Below, in pieces: positions 8,479 to 16,386 of a DNA stretch of 64,000 nucleotides. Each line of letters begins with the position of its first letter. Positions within the stretch are counted from its first letter, which is position 1. This DNA comes from HdN1 sp052035295 (GTDB lineage Bacteria; Pseudomonadota; Gammaproteobacteria; Pseudomonadales; Ketobacteraceae), in contig JBPOHS010000032.1 of the NCBI GenBank assembly GCA_052035295.1, positions 1 to 64,000 of the forward strand, read 5' to 3'. Below the pieces are notes generated by a model. The model saw only the letters and a list, made by a program, of their open reading frames with translations. It was not told the origin of the DNA and did no database searches. The translations under genes were made by a program, and so were the position numbers.

Positions 8479-11430
8479 ATGAAGGATTTCAAAAGCGTTT
8501 TCTCTGCGCTCGATACACTCGCCCAACAGCAGCCAGATCGTCTGGTGTATTCCTTTGCCAACGACCAGGGTCAGTTCGAACAGGAACTGACCTGGCGTGA
8601 TCTGCAAAAGCAAACCGATGCCATCACCGGCTTCTTGCGCAAGCGTCATGGTCTGACGCCGGGCACCCGGGTGCTGCTGGTGTATCCGCCGTCGATTGAT
8701 TTCGTGGTGGCCTTTGTCGGGTGTTTGCGTGCGGGTCTGATTCCGGTGCCTGTGTATCCGCCCAATCCTGCGCAAGCCGATAACGGCATGGATGCCTTCA
8801 ACAAGATCGCGGTGAATTGCGATGCGCAACTGGTGTTGACCAATCGCCAGTATTCCCGTGGACGCAAGCTGGCCTCGCTGCAGGATTTGTTGACCTTCAA
8901 GCCTTCCAAGTGGGAAATTTCCTTGCAGTGGGTCACCACGGATGATGTCAAACCCGGTGATTATGCGCCGGTCTACGGGCCGCAGGTACAACCTGAAGAC
9001 GTGGCCTTCATCCAGTACACCTCGGGTTCCACGTCGACACCCAAGGGCGTCGTTATCACCCACGGCAACCTGTCACACCAGCTGGAATATACCCGGATTG
9101 CCATGCGCACCAATGCCGACAGCAAGGCTGTATTCTGGGTGCCGCAGTATCACGATCTGGGGCTTGTGGGTGGAATTCTCAACGCCCTGGGCGGCAACGT
9201 TCACTTGGTGTTGTTTTCACCTTTGTCCTTCATCAAACGTCCGGCGTTGTGGTTTGAGCTGATCCATCGTGAACGCGCTACTCACACGGCGGCGCCGAAT
9301 TTCGCCTATGAACTGGCGTTGCGCAAGACGACGCCCGAGCAGCGTGCCCAATGGGACTTGAGCTGCCTGCAAATGGTCATGAGCGCGGCTGAACCGGTGC
9401 GAGCCAGCACCATGCAGCGCTTCCTCGAAGGGTTCCGTGTCAGCGGCCTGAAGCCTGAAGCCTATCTGCCTGCTTATGGATTGGCAGAACATACCGTTGC
9501 AGTCACCTTTAATGGTGGCGTTATTACGCATGTCGACAGGGATCAGTTGGAAATCCAGCGTCGAGTGACAGTGCTCGCCACCCCGACGGAACAATCGCTG
9601 TCGCTGGTGAGCTCGGGCGGTTGGGCAGACGATGTTGCGCTGCATATCGTGGATCCGGAGACATGCACGCCCTGCGGTGCAAACGAAGTGGGCGAAGTCT
9701 GGGTCACCTCCGACAGCAAGGCGGCCGGCTACTGGCAAATGGAAGAGGCCAACGGTCGCTCCTTTAATGCCGTGATGGTGGGAGACGACGCGAGACGTTA
9801 TCTGCGGACGGGCGACCTGGGCTTTGTGCTTGACGGTCAGCTGTATATTTGTGGGCGTATCAAGGACATGCTCATCCTCGCGGGCAGAAACCTGTACCCG
9901 CAGGACATTGAAGACAGCATCCAGCAAGCTGATGGCGCTGTCCGTCCCGGTGGCATGGCGGCCTTTGCCGTCGATGTCAAAAACGGTGAACTCACCGAAG
10001 AGAAGCTGGTGTTGCTGGCTGAAGTGCGCGATGCCAAGCTTTCGAAGTCTGATTTGCAAGCCCTGGCCCAAACCCTGCAACGCGTCGTACTCGAGCACCA
10101 CCAGACGCCTTGCCATGCCATTGTGCTTGCCGCGCCAGGGGGTGTACTGAAAACCACATCAGGCAAGGTCCGCCGTCAGGCCTGCCGCCAGTTGTGGCTG
10201 GATGGCACGCTCCAGAAAAAAGCCTTGTTCATCCAGCAAGCGGGCAGCATGGCATCCTCCCCGGCATCGCGTGTGGTCGATGCGGCGTTCCCGCGCTCGA
10301 AAGTGGCGACTCGCAAGCTTTCAGCACGTGAAGCCCTGATGCAGAAAATCGCAGCCGAGATGTTGAATCTGCCGGCTGCCGACGCGGTCGATGTCGATCA
10401 ACCCCTGACGGAGCAAGGCATGGGCTCGTTGACTGCCGTCGATTTTTGTCAGGAATACGAGACGCAGTCAGGCGAAGAGCTGTCGATCACGCAGTTTTTC
10501 AATTTCCCGGCGATCAGCGTGCTGAGCAAGGCCATGGAAAGCGCCCATGCCGGTACCGAGGAAACCCTGGATGCCCTTCACCGCGAAAAACCCTGCAACG
10601 TCGTGCGGGAGCTGCATGCCGCTCGCCACTACTTGTTGCACAACCGCTTCACCAACTCCGGGTTCCGGGTGGGTGAGTGGGGCGTGAGACCCGCCCGCCT
10701 GGAAGACGTGGCTGCGATTCATCGCCTGGATCAACAGGAATACGGCTGGCTGGGCGAAGATGCCACCGATGACGAAGCGTTTATCGAAAATCAGGTGCGG
10801 ACACTCAACAGCGTTGGTACCCCGTGGGTGTGGCTGCTGGAAAAAACCGTCGATGAAAATTCCCGCCAGATGGAGATCGTCGGCTGGTACATCCTGCAAC
10901 CCACCAGCAAGCGTCCAGAGGAAATCACGTCGTGGGCAGACGCCACCGACAGTGGTCGTTTGCACGCGACCTTCGATCCGGCAGGCAAGTACCTCTATAT
11001 TGTTGCGGGAGGCGTGTCGCGCCATTATTCCAAGCAGGCGCATCGACTCATGGTGCTGAACGCCGTGTCGTTGATGAAGGCCCACAAAATGAAAGCCGTC
11101 TTTGCCTGTCTGGCGATGCCCGGATTTGCAGACGCAAACGCCGCCGTGGGCATTGCGCCGGAAGACTATGTGCAGTGGGTTCATTCCAATGGCATGCCCA
11201 AGGATGCCTTTCTGGCCTTCTTCCGCGAGTTGTGGGCTGGTGTGCATCGTCCGCTGCGCTTGTTGGTCAACGGCTACCCGCCAGACCAGCATTCCGGTGG
11301 GCACGGCGTCTGCGCATGCGTGGACATCAATGATCATCGCGCTGCGATTGAGCAGGTGTTCGACAAGCTCACGCAACAGCGGGAGTCCTTGTTTTCGTCC
11401 GTGTCGCAAAATGTTGTCAGTGTCGCCTGA
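8479..11430 (+). CDS. Fatty acyl-AMP ligase / acyl carrier / GNAT-like fusion
   Basis: A 983-residue multidomain enzyme. Residues ~1-580 are an adenylating domain of the fatty acyl-AMP ligase type: P-loop 'YTSGSTSTPKG' near 180, 'PAYGLAEHT' near 334, 'RTGDLG' near 444 and the FAAL-like 'RNLYPQDIE' near 473. Such enzymes activate fatty acids as acyl-AMP and load them on a carrier rather than on CoA. Residues ~613-690 are an acyl carrier domain; the 4'-phosphopantetheine serine is Ser650 in 'GMGSLTAVDF'. Residues ~730-960 resemble a GNAT fold ('VRPARLEDVAAIHRLD', and a pyrophosphate-loop-like 'GGVSRHYSKQAHRLM'). The start has AAGGA seven bases upstream. It sits just before the carbapenem-like genes, separated from them by a strong hairpin. 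I infer that it selects and loads the lipid part of the product; the C-terminal domain could be a transferase or a decarboxylase like those in some polyketide loading modules. Confidence 0.88.
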   Translation: MKDFKSVFSALDTLAQQQPDRLVYSFANDQGQFEQELTWRDLQKQTDAITGFLRKRHGLTPGTRVLLVYPPSIDFVVAFVGCLRAGLIPVPVYPPNPAQADNGMDAFNKIAVNCDAQLVLTNRQYSRGRKLASLQDLLTFKPSKWEISLQWVTTDDVKPGDYAPVYGPQVQPEDVAFIQYTSGSTSTPKGVVITHGNLSHQLEYTRIAMRTNADSKAVFWVPQYHDLGLVGGILNALGGNVHLVLFSPLSFIKRPALWFELIHRERATHTAAPNFAYELALRKTTPEQRAQWDLSCLQMVMSAAEPVRASTMQRFLEGFRVSGLKPEAYLPAYGLAEHTVAVTFNGGVITHVDRDQLEIQRRVTVLATPTEQSLSLVSSGGWADDVALHIVDPETCTPCGANEVGEVWVTSDSKAAGYWQMEEANGRSFNAVMVGDDARRYLRTGDLGFVLDGQLYICGRIKDMLILAGRNLYPQDIEDSIQQADGAVRPGGMAAFAVDVKNGELTEEKLVLLAEVRDAKLSKSDLQALAQTLQRVVLEHHQTPCHAIVLAAPGGVLKTTSGKVRRQACRQLWLDGTLQKKALFIQQAGSMASSPASRVVDAAFPRSKVATRKLSAREALMQKIAAEMLNLPAADAVDVDQPLTEQGMGSLTAVDFCQEYETQSGEELSITQFFNFPAISVLSKAMESAHAGTEETLDALHREKPCNVVRELHAARHYLLHNRFTNSGFRVGEWGVRPARLEDVAAIHRLDQQEYGWLGEDATDDEAFIENQVRTLNSVGTPWVWLLEKTVDENSRQMEIVGWYILQPTSKRPEEITSWADATDSGRLHATFDPAGKYLYIVAGGVSRHYSKQAHRLMVLNAVSLMKAHKMKAVFACLAMPGFADANAAVGIAPEDYVQWVHSNGMPKDAFLAFFRELWAGVHRPLRLLVNGYPPDQHSGGHGVCACVDINDHRAAIEQVFDKLTQQRESLFSSVSQNVVSVA

Positions 11431-11436
11431 TGTTTG

Positions 11437-11480
11437 ATCGAAACGCACCAGTTTCGTCTGGTGCGTTTCGATTGCATTTT
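11437..11480 (+). terminator. 15-bp perfect hairpin after the FAAL gene
   Basis: Perfect inverted repeat ATCGAAACGCACCAG (11437-11451), loop TTTCGT, and its exact complement at 11458-11472, beginning seven bases after the FAAL stop codon. A short run of five T follows at 11476-11480, four bases after the stem. It looks like an intrinsic terminator or an attenuator that would lower transcription into the carA-like operon. Confidence 0.7.
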
Positions 11481-11510
11481 TGTGACGCACCTGTTTTCGT
11501 TTTCGAAAAA

Positions 11511-11533
11511 TTACATACCGTAACTCAATGTAA
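11511..11533. promoter_or_regulatory. Inverted repeat upstream of carA-like gene
   Basis: TTACAT (11511-11516), eleven-base spacer, ATGTAA (11528-11533), a dyad in the AT-rich 115 bases between the FAAL terminator-like hairpin and the carA-like start. It could be an operator for a dimeric regulator. A second small palindrome, TTTTCGAAAA, lies just upstream at about 11500-11509. Prediction from symmetry only. Confidence 0.3.
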
Positions 11534-11588
11534 ACAGCCCCATGTAAGAACAAAAAGTAATATGGCAGCGTCCGAATCGGGAGATGCC

Positions 11589-12950
11589 ATGTCATTCATT
11601 TGCGTTTTTTCCAAGTCTGATCCAGGTCGCGACAATGTGCGCGAGCCGCTGGACCGACAGAAACTTGCCAGCCTTTTGTGTCCCTATCAGGGTGACATTA
11701 CCCGGATTTCTTTCGCAGCTGCCGACCTCTATCTGACGTCATTGGCCGGGGCGGAGCGTAACGGGCATTTCCTGATTCCCGCTGATACCATCAAAAACGC
11801 GCAGACTGCCTGGGCTGATATTCATGTCAGCGCGGATGGCTTGCATGTCCAGACGGACCCGATGGGCATGTTTCCCGTGTGGCGGTTCGAGGATGAAAAC
11901 CTGCTGGTCATCACCAGCGAAGTCAAAAGCTTGTTGGCGCTTGCCACGCCCATTACTCCCGTTTTAAAGCCCAACGATGATCTGTTGGCTTTCAAAAAGC
12001 GCGCGGCGAACTTCAGTCCTTATGAAAATATAAAACGTGTGCAGCCAGGCGCTGAATTGCGTGTCAGTGCGTCCTTGCAGATAACTGAAACGGGCGGACT
12101 GCCACTGAACTATCAGCCCACATCGTTTTTCCGCGATCCAGAAGACAGCAAGCGTGCACTCGCCGCTGCCTTGCTGCAGTCTGCAAGCACCATCGCGCCG
12201 GCGGCCAGCCGGTTTGTAACGTTTCTGTCGGGTGGCATCGATTCGTCGACCGCAACGGCGCTTGTGCATCGTCTGAGCCCGGGCCTGGAAACCTACACGC
12301 TTGGTACTGAATTCGGCGACGAATATGCGGAAGCAGCCGATCTCGCCCAGTCCTTGAAAATTCCTCATCATCGTGTTTTTGCCTCGGCCGAAGATGCCAG
12401 TCATCACTTCGATCGTGCGGTGTTTTGTAACGAAACCGTTGATGGCCTCACGGCAGAAACACTCGCGCAACTGAGTGTTTTGGCGCAAGCAGCAGAATGC
12501 CCGCACACGCACATCGTCACGGGCTATGGTGCAGATTTGCTGTTTGGTTCGATGCTGCGACATGAGCTTTACATGAAGGTCACCGGTGTGGATGACCTGC
12601 AATCGCTGATCGAACGCACCTGCTGGACCGGAGAATTCTCACCGTTTTTTGCCTGGTCGTTGGGGCTGCGGGTACATCACCTGTTCTGGGATCCGGCGCT
12701 GATGAACTGCGCTTTCCGTATTCCATATGACATGAATTACGACGGCAAGTTTGAAAAGGTCGTGTTGCGCAGTCTGGCCGAAGAAAATGGTTGGATGCAG
12801 CACTCACAGGCATTCCGCAAAAAATATGCGTTGACCGACGGCACGCAGTTTAACCGCGTACTGTCGAATGTACTGGGCCTGAGCGACAAGCATGGCTATA
12901 CGCAGAAAAGCGAGCAATGCATTGTCCGCCTGAACAAGATTTTCCACTGA
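11589..12950 (+). CDS. CarA-like beta-lactam synthetase (Asn synthetase family)
   Basis: A 453-residue protein of the class B asparagine synthetase family that resembles carbapenam synthetase CarA rather than a true asparagine synthetase. The residue after Met1 is Ser, so the N-terminal glutaminase nucleophile (Cys2) is missing, as in beta-lactam synthetases. The ATP-pyrophosphatase motif 'LSGGIDSS' is at 213-220. By comparison with my memory of CarA, the catalytic Tyr345, Glu380 and Lys443 correspond to Tyr313 ('TGYGADLLFG'), Glu349 ('CWTGEF') and Lys412 ('FRKKYALTDG'). CarA adenylates the side carboxylate of carboxymethylproline and closes the four-membered ring. The ATG at 11589 is chosen because GGGAG lies seven bases upstream and the N-terminus then matches the family; an in-frame codon at 11430 would read through the hairpin. 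The carB-like gene starts 40 bases downstream. Confidence 0.87.
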   Translation: MSFICVFSKSDPGRDNVREPLDRQKLASLLCPYQGDITRISFAAADLYLTSLAGAERNGHFLIPADTIKNAQTAWADIHVSADGLHVQTDPMGMFPVWRFEDENLLVITSEVKSLLALATPITPVLKPNDDLLAFKKRAANFSPYENIKRVQPGAELRVSASLQITETGGLPLNYQPTSFFRDPEDSKRALAAALLQSASTIAPAASRFVTFLSGGIDSSTATALVHRLSPGLETYTLGTEFGDEYAEAADLAQSLKIPHHRVFASAEDASHHFDRAVFCNETVDGLTAETLAQLSVLAQAAECPHTHIVTGYGADLLFGSMLRHELYMKVTGVDDLQSLIERTCWTGEFSPFFAWSLGLRVHHLFWDPALMNCAFRIPYDMNYDGKFEKVVLRSLAEENGWMQHSQAFRKKYALTDGTQFNRVLSNVLGLSDKHGYTQKSEQCIVRLNKIFH

Positions 12951-12990
12951 TTTTTTACGATTGAAGCGTTTGCTTAAGGACAGTCTCACC

Positions 12991-13779
12991 ATGCAAAACC
13001 GTGAATTCACCACCCTGAAACTCGACGTTACCGATGGTATCGCCACCGTGCAGTTCAATCGCGAGAAGGATACCAACGCTTTTTCGCGCAACATGACGCT
13101 GGAGCTCATGGATATCTGCAAGTGGTTGCAGGAAGACGGTCGTTCCGAGAATCCGCAAATCAATGCCTTCGTCATGACCGGTGGAACCGGGCGTTCATTC
13201 AGTGTGGGCGGTGATTTCTGTGACGTGAGCCAGCTTAGCGAAGAGACGGAAATTCGCGCTTATCTCGGCGAAATCATCGATCTGTATATTTCGATTCTCA
13301 ACGTGCACGTGCCGGTTGTTGCAGCCATCGACAATTTTGCCATTGGTCAGGGCTTGCAAGTGGCGCTGATGAGCGATTGGCGCATTGGCACCGAACGTTG
13401 CCAGCTGCAGATGCCAGAACTGAAAAACGGCGTGGCTTGCCCGCTGGGTTCCATCATTCTGGAAACCTTGTTTGGCCGTGCCAAAATGCTGGAATTTGTC
13501 ATGGATTGCGAATTCATCAATGCCGCTGACAGCCGGGCACACGGCTTGCTCAGCCAGCTGACCACGGTCGACTCACTGCAGGAAACTGCGCAAGCTGTTG
13601 CTCGACGTTTCGCAGCCTACCCGCGTGCGTCCTTTGTGACGACCAAGCGCATTCAGAACGAGCGCTTCGTGCAGGCGATGGAAACCGTTCGTGAACCCAG
13701 CTCGCAGGCACACGTTGCCGCCTTCCTGAAAAAAGCGGGCAAGAAGCATTTCGACAAGATCCTTGGCCGTAACGTCTGA
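12991..13779 (+). CDS. CarB-like carboxymethylproline synthase (crotonase fold)
   Basis: A 262-residue crotonase-superfamily enzyme resembling CarB, which decarboxylates malonyl-CoA to an enolate and adds it to pyrroline-5-carboxylate. Relative to my memory of CarB (offset +12), the oxyanion-hole glycines 62 and 107 are Gly74 ('SVGGDF') and Gly119 ('FAIGQG'), catalytic Glu131 is Glu143 ('MPELKNG'), Gln111 is Gln123, and His229 is His241 ('SSQAHVAAF'). The blocks 'EIIDLY' and 'TTKRIQNERF' also match. Two active-site positions differ: CarB Trp79 is Tyr91 and Met108 is Gln120, positions reported to influence use of alkylmalonyl-CoA. The ATG at 12991 has AAGGA ten bases upstream. An ordinary enoyl-CoA hydratase is less likely because the hydratase catalytic pair of glutamates is not in place. 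Substrate remains inferred. Confidence 0.86.
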   Translation: MQNREFTTLKLDVTDGIATVQFNREKDTNAFSRNMTLELMDICKWLQEDGRSENPQINAFVMTGGTGRSFSVGGDFCDVSQLSEETEIRAYLGEIIDLYISILNVHVPVVAAIDNFAIGQGLQVALMSDWRIGTERCQLQMPELKNGVACPLGSIILETLFGRAKMLEFVMDCEFINAADSRAHGLLSQLTTVDSLQETAQAVARRFAAYPRASFVTTKRIQNERFVQAMETVREPSSQAHVAAFLKKAGKKHFDKILGRNV

Positions 13780-13796
13780 TCGCAAAGGAGCTGCAC

Positions 13797-14030
13797 ATGA
13801 GCGCGCAAGAGAAAATCATCAGCGCAGTGAAGAGTCTGACGGAGTATCCGGGTGAGATTCATCTGGATACCCATTTACTCGACGATATCGGCATGGATTC
13901 CATCAAGTTGATCGAGTTGACCGTAGCCCTGCATTCCCAATTCGGCATCGACATTGGCAGAAAAGCGGCCCAGATGAATATCACGCCCGTGACGGTGAGA
14001 GATCTGGTTGAGCTGGCAGGCGGATCATGA
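13797..14030 (+). CDS. Stand-alone acyl carrier protein
   Basis: A 77-residue acyl carrier protein. The predicted 4'-phosphopantetheine attachment serine is in 'IGMDSIKLIEL' (Ser35 approximately), followed by the usual helix II hydrophobic pattern. AAAGGAG lies six bases before the ATG, a strong ribosome binding site. It begins 17 bases after the carB-like stop and its stop codon overlaps the next start codon (ATGA), so it is in the middle of a translationally coupled operon. It presumably carries the acyl chain for the beta-helix protein, the second adenylating enzyme or the CCR-like enzyme; which one is not evident. No phosphopantetheinyl transferase gene is in the window. Confidence 0.9.
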   Translation: MSAQEKIISAVKSLTEYPGEIHLDTHLLDDIGMDSIKLIELTVALHSQFGIDIGRKAAQMNITPVTVRDLVELAGGS

Positions 14031-15244
14031 AGGCCTATTTGTTTCGCAATGAAACACTGTTGTATCCGTTTCGAAAAACGGCGGCGCAAATTCGTTTGAA
14101 GGGCGGCACGGTTCGCTCACGTCTGATGGATCAGATCAAGCGAAACGGTTTTGAACTGATTGAGCGTGACCAGTTGGATGTCGGGGATATCACCCCAGGG
14201 TCGCTGGTCATGAGTGACAATCTGCTGGTGTCCGATAATTTTCTCGCTGGCTTCGTTGCTAACCTGCCAAGTCGCAAAGGGAATTATCAGGCGCATATCA
14301 ACATGGGGCGTTTACCCATGTTTTCGCAGAAGAATCCGCCCACCCAGTTCCGAGCCGTGCCCGTCTTTTTCTATGGGGATATCCCCTCGGTCAAAGAGGG
14401 CATCGGTGAGCATTGCGATCGGGTGGAAATCGATCCGGTGGCCCTTTATTCCTTGAATCAGGGCATTCCGGCGCGCATGCACAACATTGAGGAACTGCGG
14501 GTCTATTTTCTGGATCGATACGCCGTTCCCCTCGAATACTGGTTTGATATCCAGACCGGATGCAGTCTGTATTCCCGCGAATTCGTCGCAAAAATGTTAA
14601 CGCCCGCGGCAAGGTTTCTTCCGGGTGCCGCAGTCGCCAAGGTCATGTCGACGCAGTGGCTGGTAGAAAAGGGCAATATCATTGGCAAGAACTGCAAAAT
14701 TCACCCTACGGCCATTCTCGAAGGTTGCATCGTTGGTGACAATGTAGAAATCGGGCCGTTTTCCTATTTGCGCTCGGTCGTGGTCGATGACAACGTTTCG
14801 CTGCGCGAGAAATCCTCGGTCAAATTGAGTTATCTCGGGCCCGGGTCGTTCATCATGGGGTCTGATATCGTCAATTGTTATATCGGCGCTGAAAGCTCGA
14901 TTTTTACGCCACTGCTGTACAACGTTGTATTTGGCGAAAAGAGCTTTATCAGTGGTGGCAGCGGGTTTGCCGACTTCAATGTCGGTGGTGGCGATATCGT
15001 GGCCAACATCCGTGGTGAAAAAATCAATACCGGGCTGAATTTCCTGGGCAGTTGTGTCGGTGACAACTGTTTCCTGGGCGCCAATCTCATTTTTGCTGCT
15101 GGCCAGGCGATCCCTGATGGCACGCGCGTTCTCGACAACGGCCTCGTCAAATCCGTGCCCGTGGAGTTTGATGGCACGTATGTTGTCTCCGGCAGCAAAT
15201 GTATCCAGATTCCAGACAGTTTTTTGGGAGCACCCAACTCGTGA
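14027..15244 (+). CDS. Left-handed beta-helix (hexapeptide repeat) protein
   Basis: A 405-residue protein whose C-terminal part (about 215-380) shows imperfect hexapeptide repeats of the left-handed beta-helix class ('IGKNCKIHPTAILEGCIVG', 'CVGDNCFLGANLIFA'), as in acyltransferases and the C-terminal half of sugar nucleotidyltransferases. The N-terminal ~200 residues do not carry a recognisable nucleotidyltransferase signature; an aromatic and charged alpha/beta domain is all I can describe. It overlaps the ACP stop by four bases and the CCR-like gene by four bases, so it is tightly coupled to ACP chemistry. An acyl-ACP-dependent O- or N-acyltransferase is the natural guess, by family, but a scaffold role is possible. 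The exact reaction is unknown. Confidence 0.7.
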   Translation: MKAYLFRNETLLYPFRKTAAQIRLKGGTVRSRLMDQIKRNGFELIERDQLDVGDITPGSLVMSDNLLVSDNFLAGFVANLPSRKGNYQAHINMGRLPMFSQKNPPTQFRAVPVFFYGDIPSVKEGIGEHCDRVEIDPVALYSLNQGIPARMHNIEELRVYFLDRYAVPLEYWFDIQTGCSLYSREFVAKMLTPAARFLPGAAVAKVMSTQWLVEKGNIIGKNCKIHPTAILEGCIVGDNVEIGPFSYLRSVVVDDNVSLREKSSVKLSYLGPGSFIMGSDIVNCYIGAESSIFTPLLYNVVFGEKSFISGGSGFADFNVGGGDIVANIRGEKINTGLNFLGSCVGDNCFLGANLIFAAGQAIPDGTRVLDNGLVKSVPVEFDGTYVVSGSKCIQIPDSFLGAPNS

Positions 15245-16380
15245 GCATCGCATTACCAGAAACCATGAAAGCGTGGGTCGTCCGTGAGGAAAGACACGGC
15301 GATCCCTTGCAGGCCATGCAGCTGGAGACCGTACCTGTGCCCAAACCGGGCGTCGGTGAAGTAACGATCAAGGTAAAGGCCGCAGGCATCAACTTCAATC
15401 AGTTGTGGGCCTGCTGGGGAAAACCCGTGCCCGTGAGCGGTTTGCACCCTGACGACCCTTTGCATATTGGCGGCAGTGATGCCTCCGGTATTGTCGTTGC
15501 CGTGGGTGACGGCGTCAGACATTGGAAAGTCGGTGATGAAGTCATCACGCATCCCAACCAGAGTTGCGGTCAGTGCGCGGCCTGCAACGGCTTTGAGCCA
15601 CTGTCATGCCTGCATCAGAAGGCATGGGGATTTGAAACGAGTTACGGCAGTTTTGCTGAATATGCCCGAGTGCAGTCGCAACAATTGATTCGCAAGCCCA
15701 AAAATCTCGATTGGGCCGAAGCCTCTTGCTACGGCCTGAAATTTTTTACTGCTTATCGCATGCTGATGGTGAATGCGGATATCAAGCCCAATGATCGCGT
15801 TTTGATCTGGGGTGCCGCCGGTGGTGTCGGATCTTATGCCATCCAGCTTTGCAAAGCGGTCAGTGCGATTCCCATTTGTGTGGTCAGCTCCGCAGACAAG
15901 GCGGATTACTGTCGGGATCTTGGTGGGGAACTCTTCATCGATCGCAGTGAATTCCCGTACTTGAGTCAGCCCAATCAGGCACAGTCGGCACCGACCGACG
16001 ACATGCGCCGTTTCCGCCGCAAGGTGCGCGATCTTACCGGTGGCCACGAACCCGATATCGTCTTCGAGCACGTAGGCGCAGCGACCTTCCCTACCAGCGT
16101 GTTCATTGCGCGTCGGCTTGGCAAGATCGTGATTTGCGGTGCCACCATGGGTTACCAGGTGTCGTTTGATGCCCGCTATTTGTGGATGCATCAAAAGCAG
16201 ATCATCGGATCACACGGATGTAACTTGCATGACGCCCAGCGCGCCAATTTTCTGGTCGAGCAGGGTGTCGTAAGACCAACACTGACCAAGACCTATTCGT
16301 TTGAAGAGACGGCACTGGCGCATGATCATTTGATGCGCGGTACCGGTGTGCAAGGCAGCCTCGCCGTTGTAATGGATTGA
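15241..16380 (+). CDS. Crotonyl-CoA carboxylase/reductase-like MDR enzyme
   Basis: A 379-residue zinc-type medium-chain reductase that resembles crotonyl-CoA carboxylase/reductase (CCR) along its length: 'REERHGDPLQAMQ' at the N-terminus, the NADP loop 'LIWGAAGGVGSYAIQ' (188-202), 'DIVFEHVG' and 'DARYLWMHQKQIIGSH'. CCRs reduce a 2-enoyl thioester and trap CO2 to give alkylmalonyl thioesters. The CO2-binding residues recalled for CCR (Asn81, Phe170, Glu171, His365) have matches here: an Asn in 'GINFNQLW', Phe131, Glu132 and His325. Unusually it also has Cys109, Cys112, Cys115 and Cys123 with exact alcohol-dehydrogenase structural-zinc spacing. The GTG at 15241 overlaps the preceding stop (GTGA) with GGGAG upstream; ATG at 15265 is an alternative. 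I infer that it makes the alkylmalonyl unit for the CarB-like enzyme. Confidence 0.85.
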   Translation: MSIALPETMKAWVVREERHGDPLQAMQLETVPVPKPGVGEVTIKVKAAGINFNQLWACWGKPVPVSGLHPDDPLHIGGSDASGIVVAVGDGVRHWKVGDEVITHPNQSCGQCAACNGFEPLSCLHQKAWGFETSYGSFAEYARVQSQQLIRKPKNLDWAEASCYGLKFFTAYRMLMVNADIKPNDRVLIWGAAGGVGSYAIQLCKAVSAIPICVVSSADKADYCRDLGGELFIDRSEFPYLSQPNQAQSAPTDDMRRFRRKVRDLTGGHEPDIVFEHVGAATFPTSVFIARRLGKIVICGATMGYQVSFDARYLWMHQKQIIGSHGCNLHDAQRANFLVEQGVVRPTLTKTYSFEETALAHDHLMRGTGVQGSLAVVMD

Positions 16381-16386
16381 TACGCC

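Noticed and set aside
11430..11588. Upstream extension of the carA-like protein starting at the FAAL stop
   Set aside because: It would be translated through the 15-bp hairpin, has no family similarity, and the ATG at 11589 has a good ribosome binding site.
11589..12950. Ordinary glutamine-dependent asparagine synthetase
   Set aside because: The N-terminal nucleophile Cys2 is absent and the Tyr/Glu/Lys set of beta-lactam synthetases is present, with the genetic context of CarB- and CarC-like enzymes.
12991..13779. Fatty acid beta-oxidation enoyl-CoA hydratase
   Set aside because: The sequence blocks and single catalytic glutamate fit carboxymethylproline synthase better, and no thiolase or dehydrogenase of beta-oxidation is nearby.
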